Part shown: positions 36,391 through 43,989 of the stretch, piece by piece
How the letters are laid out: each line of letters begins with the position of its first letter
Position numbering within the stretch: the stretch's first letter is position 1
Assembly: GCF_014905115.1 (NCBI RefSeq)
Contig: NZ_CP041235.1
Span: 992,001 to 1,056,000 of the forward strand
From: Sulfurimonas sediminis
Lineage (GTDB): Bacteria > Campylobacterota > Campylobacteria > Campylobacterales > Sulfurimonadaceae
Length of the DNA: 64,000 nucleotides
Reading direction: 5' to 3'
The notes under the pieces: model-generated
Told to the model about the DNA's origin: nothing
What the model saw: the letters and a program-made list of their open reading frames with translations, nothing else
The model's database searches: none
Program-made: the position numbers and the translations under genes

Positions 36391-36706
36391 TTGGTTTTAT
36401 TTTTGGATAGGTACTTATCATTACAAGCAGACAAATTGTTGCCGTTGTTTTGACCATTATTATCACCATAATTCCGGGGTTTTTATACTCTGGTATGCTT
36501 ATGCCGATATCTTCCATGAGTGGCGAGTCGTATATTGAAGCGCATATGTTTCCGGTGATGTATTATACGCATATTCTTTATGATACATTTTTGATAGGAC
36601 AGGGTTTGGCGTCTGAAAAAATTATCATGTATCTGTTGATACTTGTCGGGTTTGTTGTGGGGCTTTTTACTATCGGTACCTTATTGCTGAAAAAGGAGAT
36701 GAAATA

Positions 36707-37786
36707 ATGCGGATATTTGCTATGATTGTCTCCAAAGAACTGCTGAGTTTTTTACGCTCTATAGGATTAGTCGCTGTTGTACTTTATTCGTTTACGGCAG
36801 ATGTATATATAGCCGGTTCCGGCATACAGATAAAACCGCGCAATGTTGTTGTCGGGTATGTTGACAAAACAGGCGGAGGAGTAAGCCAAAAGATACTTGC
36901 ACGCTTGCATCAACCGGAGTTTAAACCACCGATTGCCTTCCTTTCGCAAAAAGCACTCTCTAATGCTATTTTTAACAAAGAGGTTATGGTCGGAATACTC
37001 TTTGACTCTGATTTTGAAAAAAACTACAAGAGCGGAAAAAAAGCACAGATCAATCTTTTGCTCGATGCTACTGCCGCATCGCAAAGTCTCACGACATTTA
37101 TGTATCTGCAAAATATTGTATTTGACTTCCAATCTGTAAACTTTCCGATTGAATTAAAGTCACACAAACTTTTTAATCAAAATGCGGACAATCACAGTTT
37201 TATGGCATTGACAGAACTGCTTTCAATTATAACCCTGCTGATAGTCATTTTGACGGCGATTGTTTTTGTCAAAGAAAAAGAGGACGGCACCTGGGATATT
37301 ATGCTGCTTACTCCGGTCAATCCCAAGATTATAATACTGGCAAAAAGTTTTTCGCAGGTGCTCATTGTCATGGCAGGCGTTGTACTCTCTTTGGGATTTG
37401 TGCTTTTTGACCAGTTTGATGTACCGCTCAACGGATCATTTTGGGCATTTATGCTCCTGACATTCTTGTACTCTGTTTCGAGTGCGGGTATAGGACTTTT
37501 TGTAGCGGCAGTCTCTAAAGATGTGATACAGGTGGCTCAGCTTTCTATCATTATTATGATGCCGTTGATTTTTCTCAGTGGTGCCTGGACCCCCGTCTAT
37601 GCTATGCATCCGGTATTTCAAACTCTCTCTTTGTTTTCACCGCTTCGCTATTACATAGAAGCAACGGAGAGTATCTTTTTCAGAGGAACGGCGTTTATAG
37701 ATTTGTGGCCATATTTTAGCGGAGTTCTTCTTCTGGGGACTCTGTTGTATTGGTACGGTTTTAGAAAAATCGGAAAATTGTTTTAA
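36707..37786 (+). CDS. ABC-2 permease (YbhR-like)
   Basis: A 359-residue membrane protein with one N-terminal helix, a periplasmic domain (about 45-170), and five C-terminal helices. Segments VKEKEDGTWDIMLLTPVNPKIIILAKSF and FLSGAWTPVYAMHPVFQTLSLFSPLRYYIEA are standard for ABC-2 exporters. It should pair with the interrupted permease, so the exporter may now be inactive or form a homodimer. It closes the operon. Confidence 0.9.
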   Translation: MRIFAMIVSKELLSFLRSIGLVAVVLYSFTADVYIAGSGIQIKPRNVVVGYVDKTGGGVSQKILARLHQPEFKPPIAFLSQKALSNAIFNKEVMVGILFDSDFEKNYKSGKKAQINLLLDATAASQSLTTFMYLQNIVFDFQSVNFPIELKSHKLFNQNADNHSFMALTELLSIITLLIVILTAIVFVKEKEDGTWDIMLLTPVNPKIIILAKSFSQVLIVMAGVVLSLGFVLFDQFDVPLNGSFWAFMLLTFLYSVSSAGIGLFVAAVSKDVIQVAQLSIIIMMPLIFLSGAWTPVYAMHPVFQTLSLFSPLRYYIEATESIFFRGTAFIDLWPYFSGVLLLGTLLYWYGFRKIGKLF

Positions 37787-37813
37787 ATCAAAGCTCTGTT
37801 TTTATTTTTTTAC

Positions 37814-37819
37814 TATAAT
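37814..37819 (+). promoter_or_regulatory. -10 element of the bacteriohemerythrin gene
   Basis: A perfect TATAAT in an A+T-rich run, 22 bases before the ATG, with GAGGGA as ribosome binding site about 7 bases before the start. No clear -35 is seen, as is usual for Campylobacterota promoters. Confidence 0.55.
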
Positions 37820-37841
37820 AAAGAAAAAAGAGGGATTTTTT

Positions 37842-38267
37842 ATGGCATTGGTATATATTGAGCAAGTTGAAGATATGGATGTGGAGGAGATGCAAAAAAC
37901 TCATGAAAATGAGATTAAAATTTTAAATGCAATCGATAATCTTGCGATCTCTTACGATCGGGGGGAAGCGACACTCGAAGAACTTGAAGCAAAAATCGAG
38001 GAGTATGTGAAGCATGTTCATGAACACTTTGCAAACGAAGAACGTTTGATGCAGGAGTATAATTTTCCTTCTTATGATATGCACAAAACTGCACATGATA
38101 TGTTTTTGGAAGAGCTGAATATGGCTCTTAAAAATTGGAAAAACTATAAAAAGGTTTCAAAAATTACTGATTTTATCCGCAGAGCACCCGAATGGATAGT
38201 CTTACATGTAAACACAGTGGACTACCCGACTGCAAATTATCTTGCAAAAAAGATGAAAGGTTTGTAA
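37842..38267 (+). CDS. bacteriohemerythrin
   Basis: A 141-residue soluble protein with all diiron ligands of the hemerythrin family: H21, H58 or H62 with E66 in HVHEHFANEE, H81 and H85 in HKTAHD, and H122 with D127 in LHVNTVD. It binds O2 reversibly and in bacteria serves oxygen storage, delivery or sensing in microaerobic life. It is monocistronic with its own -10 element. One TTACATGTAA palindrome (38202) codes for the LHV that contains ligand H122. Confidence 0.93.
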   Translation: MALVYIEQVEDMDVEEMQKTHENEIKILNAIDNLAISYDRGEATLEELEAKIEEYVKHVHEHFANEERLMQEYNFPSYDMHKTAHDMFLEELNMALKNWKNYKKVSKITDFIRRAPEWIVLHVNTVDYPTANYLAKKMKGL

Positions 38268-38270
38268 AAC

Positions 38271-38591
38271 CTATTCATCATCTTCGTCGTCTTCAAAATC
38301 ACTCAGATCAAATTCGATTTTTACAGGTTCTTCTACAACTTCTTTGATATCGGTGATGTTTTGGGGCGAAATATTAAGCGCCATTGCTACAAATGTTGCC
38401 AATGCGTTATCTTTTACAATTTCCTGGCATGCTTCAGAAGTATTGTAAATCGTAAGGATTTGATTTTTTGTAAGTACGTCACCCGGGTTTATCCCCAATT
38501 CTGCCGCAATATTGTGCAAGTCCGGACGATTGAGCAAAACACCCTCAACCTTCATACAAAAGCCTGTTCTTAATTTCTTATTTGGATACAT
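38271..38591 (-). CDS. hypothetical protein, acidic C-terminus
   Basis: A 106-residue cytoplasmic protein. The middle has a helical pattern (RPDLHNIAAELGINPGDVLTKNQILTIYN) that could be a helix-turn-helix-like or helical-hairpin fold, and the last 15 residues are nearly all Asp and Glu. I do not recognise the family. It ends 3 bases from the convergent bacteriohemerythrin and shares its upstream region (38592-38710) with the divergent gene at 38711. Confidence 0.65.
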   Translation of the reverse strand: MYPNKKLRTGFCMKVEGVLLNRPDLHNIAAELGINPGDVLTKNQILTIYNTSEACQEIVKDNALATFVAMALNISPQNITDIKEVVEEPVKIEFDLSDFEDDEDDE

Positions 38592-38710
38592 TGTTACTCC
38601 TATTCTTAAAATGTTTCTTTTGGTCGATTATAGCCAAAAAATTCAAGAAAAATATTTTGTTTGAATGGTATAATTTGACTTTAAAATAAAAAAGAGAAAA
38701 AGAGAAAACA

Positions 38711-39172
38711 ATGCACACATACCAAATTGCAGAGTCAGTATTAGATGGCTATAAAAATGAAAAACTGACAGATGAAAGAGTTGATTTTTTAACAGCACAG
38801 GCTCATGAACAGCTTGCTGAAATAGCCAAAAATAAAGCACTTTTTGAAGATTTTTCAGGTCGGGTGAATGCACCAAAAAAGGTAGATAAAATTATTCTCT
38901 GGATACTTTTTATGTCAAATGAAAGCATATGTGACGACTATATAAGTGCGTGCAACAAAAATTACAGAGAGATAATTCCTATAAGTGATTTAGCCGACTT
39001 GTTACTCTATGTCATACATTTGAAGAAAGTGCAAAACATGGAACTCGACGGTTTTGACCACTTGGTAGAATGCGAAGAAGCAGGCATAGAAGAAGTAGAC
39101 CAGTATGCCTTTACAAATGCGCTGCTCTACATTCAAAAACTCAAAGAAAAAGAAGTGGAGATGCAATTCTAA
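38711..39172 (+). CDS. hypothetical protein
   Basis: A 153-residue soluble, acidic, mainly helical protein without recognisable motif. A TATAAT about 40 bases upstream (38670-38675) could serve as its -10. Its stop overlaps the convergent selO stop by 4 bases. Confidence 0.65.
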   Translation: MHTYQIAESVLDGYKNEKLTDERVDFLTAQAHEQLAEIAKNKALFEDFSGRVNAPKKVDKIILWILFMSNESICDDYISACNKNYREIIPISDLADLLLYVIHLKKVQNMELDGFDHLVECEEAGIEEVDQYAFTNALLYIQKLKEKEVEMQF

Positions 39173-40857
39173 GACGAACAACTCACATGCGAAACTCCTG
39201 CAATATCAAACAGTTCAGCAGGTTTTTGGCTGTAGTATTTTGCTTCTGTTGCAGATGACTGCTCATCATAGGGATGTGTCATCACTTCCTGCAGCTCTTT
39301 TATAAGGGTGTAATCTCCTTTTTGGGCTGCTTTGTATGCTGGCACCAAAAACCACTCTCGCAGAGTGTACTTGGGATTGACCTGTTTCATCTCCTGTGAG
39401 AGCTTTTTGCGGGCCTCCTGCGTAGTGACATTGATGTTTGCTTTCCATTTTTCCAGCCACTCGCTCCAGCTTCTCATCAGTGCTTCATTATATACGGAAT
39501 CACCGTAAAAGCTTTTTGCAAGCGTGGAAATATCTTCAGGAATATTTGAAAGTTCACGAAAAAAGATGGTGTAGTCAACCGAAGTCTTTATCATAAGTTT
39601 TATAAGTTCGTTGAACAATGCGGCATTAAAGACTGACAAGCCAAGTTTAGAAGCCCACATCTGTATCATTTTAGCCTGCATAACTTTGGAAAAATCATTC
39701 ATGATTACATGTAACTGCTGCATCTGCTGCTCATGTGATTTGAGCAAAGGCTCTAAGGATTTACAAAACATCCCAAAATTTTGCTCGGCAGCCTGGGGTT
39801 GGTTGAGAAATGAAAAATGGACTCCGCCTCCTGTCCAAGGCTGGTATTTCGGATCGAACATGTCTATAAACCCAAACGGACCGTAATCAAGTGTAAAACC
39901 ACCTGCGGCACAGTTGTCACCATTGAAATTTCCCTGACAGTATCCGACACGAATCCAGTTTGCTACAAGTGAAGTAAGTCGGGAGCGAAATTCACGGGCA
40001 AGCAGCACTGTTTTTTCTTCTAAAGGTAAATCTTTATCTATGACATCACTGTATTCTCTTTCAATCAGGTGCAAGATAAGTATCTCAAGTTCCTCCATCG
40101 CCTTTGGATGCTCATTTTTACGTGCCCGTCGAGCAAAAAGTTCAAGTTGCCCTACACGAAGAAAAGAGGGGGCAACACGCGTTGTAATGGCAACATTTTC
40201 TTCTATCATCACCTCTGGATCCCTTGAATACGAACCGTTTCTAAACCAAGGCCGTCTGACTGTTTCTGTCTTTGAAGTGTATAAACTCAAAGAACGGGAT
40301 GTGGGAACACCAAGGGCATACATGTGTTCTTGTGCCAAAAATTCTCTAATACTTGAACGCAGTACCGCACGACCGTCAGCTCCACGGCAGTAAGGAGTTC
40401 TCCCTCCGCCTTTGAGCTGCATTTCCCATCGTTTACCCTTTAACACTGCCTCAAGAATAGAGATAGCCCGTCCGTCACCATACCCGTTTCCTGTTTTAAA
40501 AGGACACTGCTCATAATACTCTGTACCGTAGATGGAGAGTGCATACCCTGTTGCCCAGCCGGTGCGACGCAAAGGCTCTTTGAGATGGGAAGTGTCACCC
40601 GAAAACATGCGCATAAAGTCCTCAGATGCAGCCAAGTCATCACTCAGTCCAAGCTCCTTAAAAAAGATTTTGCTGTGCGCAATGTAAACAGGATTTTCTA
40701 TCGGAGTAGGTTTTACCGGAACATAATGCCCGCTGAATACCTGTCTTGGCACGTGATCTACACCGTCTGCTGTAGCATTGGGATCAGGGTTAAGTGTGTC
40801 CATTAGAGAATACTCAGCAAACTGTGCCAGATCATCGAGTGTCTGTATATCTTGCAT
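39169..40857 (-). CDS. selO: SelO/YdiU-family protein adenylyltransferase
   Basis: A 562-residue pseudokinase-fold enzyme. Clear family blocks are [36 protein letters not shown] (nucleotide-binding Gly-rich region and conserved Arg) and [29 protein letters not shown] (catalytic loop with Asn-Asp and DYG metal-binding motif). SelO transfers AMP to protein Ser/Thr/Tyr residues and is linked to redox stress. The C-terminus VSCSS has Cys at the third position from the end, the place held by selenocysteine in animal SelO. A TTACATGTAA lies at 39705. Confidence 0.93.
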   Translation of the reverse strand: MQDIQTLDDLAQFAEYSLMDTLNPDPNATADGVDHVPRQVFSGHYVPVKPTPIENPVYIAHSKIFFKELGLSDDLAASEDFMRMFSGDTSHLKEPLRRTGWATGYALSIYGTEYYEQCPFKTGNGYGDGRAISILEAVLKGKRWEMQLKGGGRTPYCRGADGRAVLRSSIREFLAQEHMYALGVPTSRSLSLYTSKTETVRRPWFRNGSYSRDPEVMIEENVAITTRVAPSFLRVGQLELFARRARKNEHPKAMEELEILILHLIEREYSDVIDKDLPLEEKTVLLAREFRSRLTSLVANWIRVGYCQGNFNGDNCAAGGFTLDYGPFGFIDMFDPKYQPWTGGGVHFSFLNQPQAAEQNFGMFCKSLEPLLKSHEQQMQQLHVIMNDFSKVMQAKMIQMWASKLGLSVFNAALFNELIKLMIKTSVDYTIFFRELSNIPEDISTLAKSFYGDSVYNEALMRSWSEWLEKWKANINVTTQEARKKLSQEMKQVNPKYTLREWFLVPAYKAAQKGDYTLIKELQEVMTHPYDEQSSATEAKYYSQKPAELFDIAGVSHVSCSS

Positions 40858-40920
40858 ATATTGTCCTTCAATTAAAATATAATATTTTATATCCCAAATA
40901 GCTTTGTAAGAGATAAATTA

Positions 40921-41369
40921 TTGAAATTACACTGGATTGATAATTTTGGTAGGACGACTTTGGCAAAGTGTTATTTTATATAAATTTAATCCATTATTTG
41001 CTCTCTTGCCTACTGAAAGTATAAGTTAGAGATCATCAGGAAGAGTATTATAAAGCGCTAGAAAACTCTAGTGCAATAGGTGAGAGTACCCCTTTTATAG
41101 AGTTTATGCTAGACATGATTTTACAAACAATCATAAAGTTCGGTAATGAGGTCGGTAATAAAGTGGGTAATAGGGTCGGTAATCTTACAGAGAATCAAAT
41201 CATTATCATAGAACTCATGCAAGTAAATCCAAGAATAAGTGCCAAAAAACTATCGGATGAAGTTGGAATATCTGTACGAAAGATAGAAGAAAACATATCT
41301 AAACTTAAAAAATTAAATCTTATAGCAAGAGTTGGTGGAACTCGCGGACATTGGGAAATAAAGAAATAA
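40921..41369 (+). pseudogene. Fic-family protein remnant
   Basis: Three frames together spell the C-terminal half of a Fic protein. At 40921-40953 LKLHWIDNFGR is a corrupted HPFxDGNGR motif. The next frame reads GRLWQSVILYKFNPLFALLPTESI (about 40950-41023). A one-base shift then gives VRDHQEEYYKALENSSAIGESTPFIEFMLDMIL and a winged helix ending at 41369 (KLSDEVGISVRKIEENISKLKKLNLIARVGGTRGHWEI). The Fic active-site His and phosphate loop are destroyed and the N-terminus is absent, so it is dead. Only the part from 41106 could still be translated. Confidence 0.8.
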
Positions 41370-41580
41370 AATGTCAAATTTAGTACATGTAGAGTATGAA
41401 CAAACAAGAAAGAGTAAATCAACTAATGAATTATGATGTGTCAAGTCTAAGAAGAGATTGAAGAATTTATAAAAGAGATTTGTGAACTGCAGGAGGATGA
41501 TATGCGTTTTAAAAAGTTGAAAAAATAGGTATGATAGAAGACAAAAGTATTTAAAAGTCCAATAAACAGGGAGTTATAAG
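41370..41580 (+). other. non-coding stretch with decayed short frames
   Basis: This interval contains two short overlapping frames, MNKQERVNQLMNYDVSSLRRD (41396-41461) and EEIEEFIKEICELQEDDMRF just after it in another frame. They look like one small protein broken by a frameshift, but I do not recognise it. No RNA gene or repeat is visible. Confidence 0.35.
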
Positions 41581-41610
41581 GTGCGAATTAGAGTCTATTA
41601 CGAAGATACA
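41581..41610 (+). pseudogene. ybgC: 5' fragment of ybgC acyl-CoA thioesterase gene
   Basis: A GTG start with GGGAG 8-9 bases upstream begins VRIRVYYEDT, the standard N-terminus of YbgC hotdog thioesterases (there followed by D-x-G-G-V-V-Y-H). After this the frame runs into LFF and a stop at 41620-41622. The matching C-terminal portion is found about 910 bases downstream at 42521-42826. Confidence 0.75.
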
Positions 41611-41721
41611 CTATTTTTCTAAATTTCTGAAATTATGCCCATATTAGAGTGGCATTATAAAACGCTCTCCCTAAACACCATAAAAATATATAAAAACTAA
41701 CTGTTCTTATCTCTTGTATGT

Positions 41722-41749
41722 TATAATATTTCAAATATATAGGTGAGGT
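41722..41749 (+). promoter_or_regulatory. -10 element and ribosome binding site of the MNT/HEPN pair
   Basis: TATAAT at 41722-41727 lies 28 bases before the ATG at 41756, and AGGTGAGG at 41741-41748 is a good ribosome binding site. Confidence 0.5.
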
Positions 41750-41755
41750 TTTATA

Positions 41756-42058
41756 ATGATTAATAAAAACATTATTATTCAAGAATTAAAAAATATAAAG
41801 CCTTTGTATGAAAAAGAAGGTATTATTTTAGTTGGATTGTTTGGAAGTTATGCCCAAGATAAACAACATCAATTTAGTGATATCGATATAGCCTACAAAA
41901 TGGATTATAAAAAATTTTCTCAAAAATATAAAGACGGCTTTTCAAAATTGCTTCGTATTGATGCTATAAAAAATGAACTCACAGATAGATTTAAAACAAG
42001 AGTTGATTTAGTGCCAGATGAAAATAAAAAACTTTTTGACAGGTTGCTTTATGTCTAA
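41756..42058 (+). CDS. minimal nucleotidyltransferase antitoxin (MntA type)
   Basis: A 100-residue protein with the exact MNT signature GSx10DxD: Gly30-Ser31, then Asp42 and Asp44 in FSDIDIAY. In characterised MntA/HepT pairs the nucleotidyltransferase neutralises the HEPN toxin by adding AMP to a toxin tyrosine. The next gene overlaps its last codons by 8 bases, the usual coupling. It lies inside the islet that breaks ybgC. Confidence 0.88.
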   Translation: MINKNIIIQELKNIKPLYEKEGIILVGLFGSYAQDKQHQFSDIDIAYKMDYKKFSQKYKDGFSKLLRIDAIKNELTDRFKTRVDLVPDENKKLFDRLLYV

Positions 42059-42419
42059 GGCATCATACAGACTCCAAACAATTTTTCAAGCTATAGAAGA
42101 TATAGAATATATCACTACAACAGATGAATTAAAGGTTACCAAGGCAATAGAAAATAGACTGATAAAACCTGCAATTCGTATGAATATTGTAAGAATTGCC
42201 GAGCAGTTTAACAAACTTAAAGATGATAATGCTTTTAAAATTTTAGAACAGTTTGATCCCGATGATTTAAGAGGGATAAATGCAGTACGAAACTATATAG
42301 CACACGATTATGACAGTACAGATGATCATATCATAGAGGATGTTATTAGATACAATATACCTGTACTTAAAAAAATAGTTTTAGAACTGTTAATCAAAGA
42401 AAAAGAGAATGAATTGTGA
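42051..42419 (+). CDS. HEPN-domain RNase toxin (HepT type, DUF86)
   Basis: A 122-residue protein started at the ATG at 42051, inside the end of the antitoxin gene. It has the complete HEPN signature RX4HXY as R80-NYIA-H85-D-Y87, so it should be an active RNase whose Tyr87 can be AMPylated by its partner. Upstream in-frame codons from 42018 are inside mntA and are not expected to be translated. Confidence 0.88.
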   Translation: MSKASYRLQTIFQAIEDIEYITTTDELKVTKAIENRLIKPAIRMNIVRIAEQFNKLKDDNAFKILEQFDPDDLRGINAVRNYIAHDYDSTDDHIIEDVIRYNIPVLKKIVLELLIKEKENEL

Positions 42420-42432
42420 GAACAGCCCGTAC

Positions 42433-42516
42433 AAGTGATACAAGTCAAATATTTTAAAAATATTATTTGGCTTGATTTTGTTGTTAATGGCAAAAGATAT
42501 AGAAGAAGTATAAAAG
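42433..42516 (+). pseudogene. possible tyrosine-recombinase N-terminal remnant
   Basis: The frame reads VIQVKYFKNIIWLDFVVNGKRYRRSIKA. The W-L-D-F-x4-GKRYRRS pattern is that of the N-terminal arm-binding beta-sheet of many tyrosine integrases. It is cut off where ybgC sequence resumes at 42521. It is short, so the assignment is weak, but an integrase relic at the islet border would explain how the toxin-antitoxin pair arrived. Confidence 0.3.
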
Positions 42517-42520
42517 CAGT

Positions 42521-42826
42521 ATTTGTGAAAGAGCGCGGAGTGAGGCTTTTTTTTCCAAAGGTATGACCCCAGTTTTGAAAAATGGGCATTTTGTGGCCCG
42601 TAAAGTTACCGCAGATTTTTATAAAAGTGCTAAACTCGGTGATATGCTTGATATATATACAAAACTTGTTACAATGAAAGCAGCTTCCTTTACACTGAGT
42701 CAGGAAATTTACAAAGAAAATGAAAAAATATTTGAATTGGAAATTCTTTTGGTATATATTGATTTTGAGGGAAAAGTACAGAAATTAGATAATGATAGCA
42801 AAAAACTCATTCTCTCTTTATTTTAG
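42521..42826 (+). pseudogene. ybgC: 3' fragment of ybgC acyl-CoA thioesterase gene
   Basis: The frame reads ICERARSEAFFSKGMTPVLKNGHFVARK and continues VTADFYKSAKLGDMLDIYTKL to a normal C-terminus (SKKLILSLF). CERARSE and HFVARKVTADF are conserved YbgC segments. Only about 15 residues with the catalytic Asp (DxGGVVYH block) are missing between this and the 5' fragment, replaced by the 910-base islet. An internal ATG at 42563 could still give an 87-residue piece without the active site. Confidence 0.85.
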
Positions 42827-42834
42827 GAAATTAT

Positions 42835-43989
42835 ATGAAAACTATAGATAAAAATGTAGTATATATAGGCTGGGTCAGTTTTTTTACCGATATGTCCTCA
42901 AACATGGTTACTACTCTTTTGCCCGTTTTTGTTGTATATGTTTTGAATGAAGGGGTTGATAAGCTTGGCATTATTATCGCTATTGCAACATTTATATCCT
43001 ATGCTTTTCGAATTCTTTTTGGATACTTAAGTGATAAATATCAGATTGTAAAACCATTCCTTATAGCAGGGTACCTTTTATCGACTGTTTCCAAACCATT
43101 GTTGGGTTTTTCACACAGTTTTATAAGTGTCGCACTATTGCAGGGTGTTGAGAGAATGGGTAAAGCCATACGAAGTGCTTCAAAAGACTCGCTTATCAGC
43201 AGTTATGTTTTAAACAACGAACACGGAAGAACCTTTGGTTTTCATAAAATGTTGGATATTGCCGGTGAACTGTGTGGCGCATTTTTGATTTTTGTTATTT
43301 TCTTGTTTATTGCTCAGGATGAGAACTCTATTAGATTTATTTTTAAACTGACAGTCATTCCCGGGTTGATTGCAGTTGCCATAGTCATCTTTCTTGTAAA
43401 AGATGCGCCAAAAAAGATGAAAAAAGATAAGAAGGTTATCAACAGGGAAGATTACAGGCTTTTTCCGGTTTTATTTATCTATTTTGGATTTTTATTTTTT
43501 ATTATGAGTGATCAGTTTTTTATATTAAAAGCAAGAGATGAGGGCTTTTCTTTGTCAATTATTCCTCTTCTTGTAATGATGCTGACAGCTGTGCAGACTT
43601 TTATGAGCTATTATGGCGGTGTTTTGAGTGACAAGATAGGTGTTATTCGAGTTATGCTGCTTTCATTTGTATTTGGTATTTTTTCTATATCTCTGCTCAA
43701 TATAAATCTTTGGCTCGCATTTGCTTTTTTGGGTCTTTTTACTGTTTTTAGTTTAAATGCCATTCGTGCTTATATCTCTGAATATGCAAAATCAAAAGGC
43801 TTTGTTTTTGGTGTATTTTATGGCGGTGTTGCTGTATTTAGTGCTTTGGGAGCAATTGTTATAGGATATATTTGGAAAAACTACGGTTTTGAAAATGCTG
43901 TACTGATAAGCGAGGCAGGAATGGGAGTAATGTTTTTGACACTACTCGTTTGGAATATATTTGAAAAATCTCGATATTCCAGGGCGTAA
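42835..43989 (+). CDS. MFS transporter
   Basis: A 384-residue membrane protein with 12 predicted helices. The loop 2-3 motif GYLSDKYQIVKPFLIAGY and the opening WVSFFTDMSSNMVTTLLPVFVVYVL place it in the major facilitator superfamily, near the group with R-D-S-L-I-type motifs (SASKDSLISSYVL). The substrate is unknown. AGGA precedes the ATG, 8 bases after the ybgC remnant. Its 3' end overlaps the convergent gene by 48 bases. Confidence 0.9.
   Translation: MKTIDKNVVYIGWVSFFTDMSSNMVTTLLPVFVVYVLNEGVDKLGIIIAIATFISYAFRILFGYLSDKYQIVKPFLIAGYLLSTVSKPLLGFSHSFISVALLQGVERMGKAIRSASKDSLISSYVLNNEHGRTFGFHKMLDIAGELCGAFLIFVIFLFIAQDENSIRFIFKLTVIPGLIAVAIVIFLVKDAPKKMKKDKKVINREDYRLFPVLFIYFGFLFFIMSDQFFILKARDEGFSLSIIPLLVMMLTAVQTFMSYYGGVLSDKIGVIRVMLLSFVFGIFSISLLNINLWLAFAFLGLFTVFSLNAIRAYISEYAKSKGFVFGVFYGGVAVFSALGAIVIGYIWKNYGFENAVLISEAGMGVMFLTLLVWNIFEKSRYSRA

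Larger units (their letters stand above)
35294..36415 (+). mobile_element. IS630-family insertion sequence, 1122 bp
   Basis: Terminal inverted repeats of 25 bp (35294-35318 and 36391-36415, 23 matches) begin AGTACCTA and are flanked by the target duplication TA (35292-35293 and 36416-36417), the hallmark of IS630/Tc1-mariner insertion. It carries a two-frame transposase. The near-perfect ends and exact target duplication indicate a recent insertion. Confidence 0.93.
34462..36707 (+). pseudogene. ABC-2 permease (YbhS-like) interrupted by an IS630-family element
   Basis: The first fragment (34462-35293) encodes an N-terminal helix, a periplasmic domain and the start of the ABC-2 helices, up to SIGMLIS. 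The second (36418-36707) continues with IITSRQIVAVVLTIIITIIPG and ends LLLKKEMK. Removing the 1122-bp element plus one copy of the TA duplication restores an uninterrupted reading frame of 1122 bases (373 residues), the usual YbhS length. In its present state the first fragment reads into the element and stops at 35346 after 294 residues. The downstream permease begins at the original stop (ATG at 36707 overlapping TAA). Confidence 0.92.

Noticed and set aside
41106-41369. Stand-alone winged-helix regulator gene
   Set aside because: The in-frame and adjacent-frame sequence upstream matches the Fic family, so this is the tail of a decayed larger gene.
42018-42050. Longer start for the HEPN toxin
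   Set aside because: These codons lie inside the antitoxin gene; the ATG at 42051 gives the usual 8-base overlap and family length.
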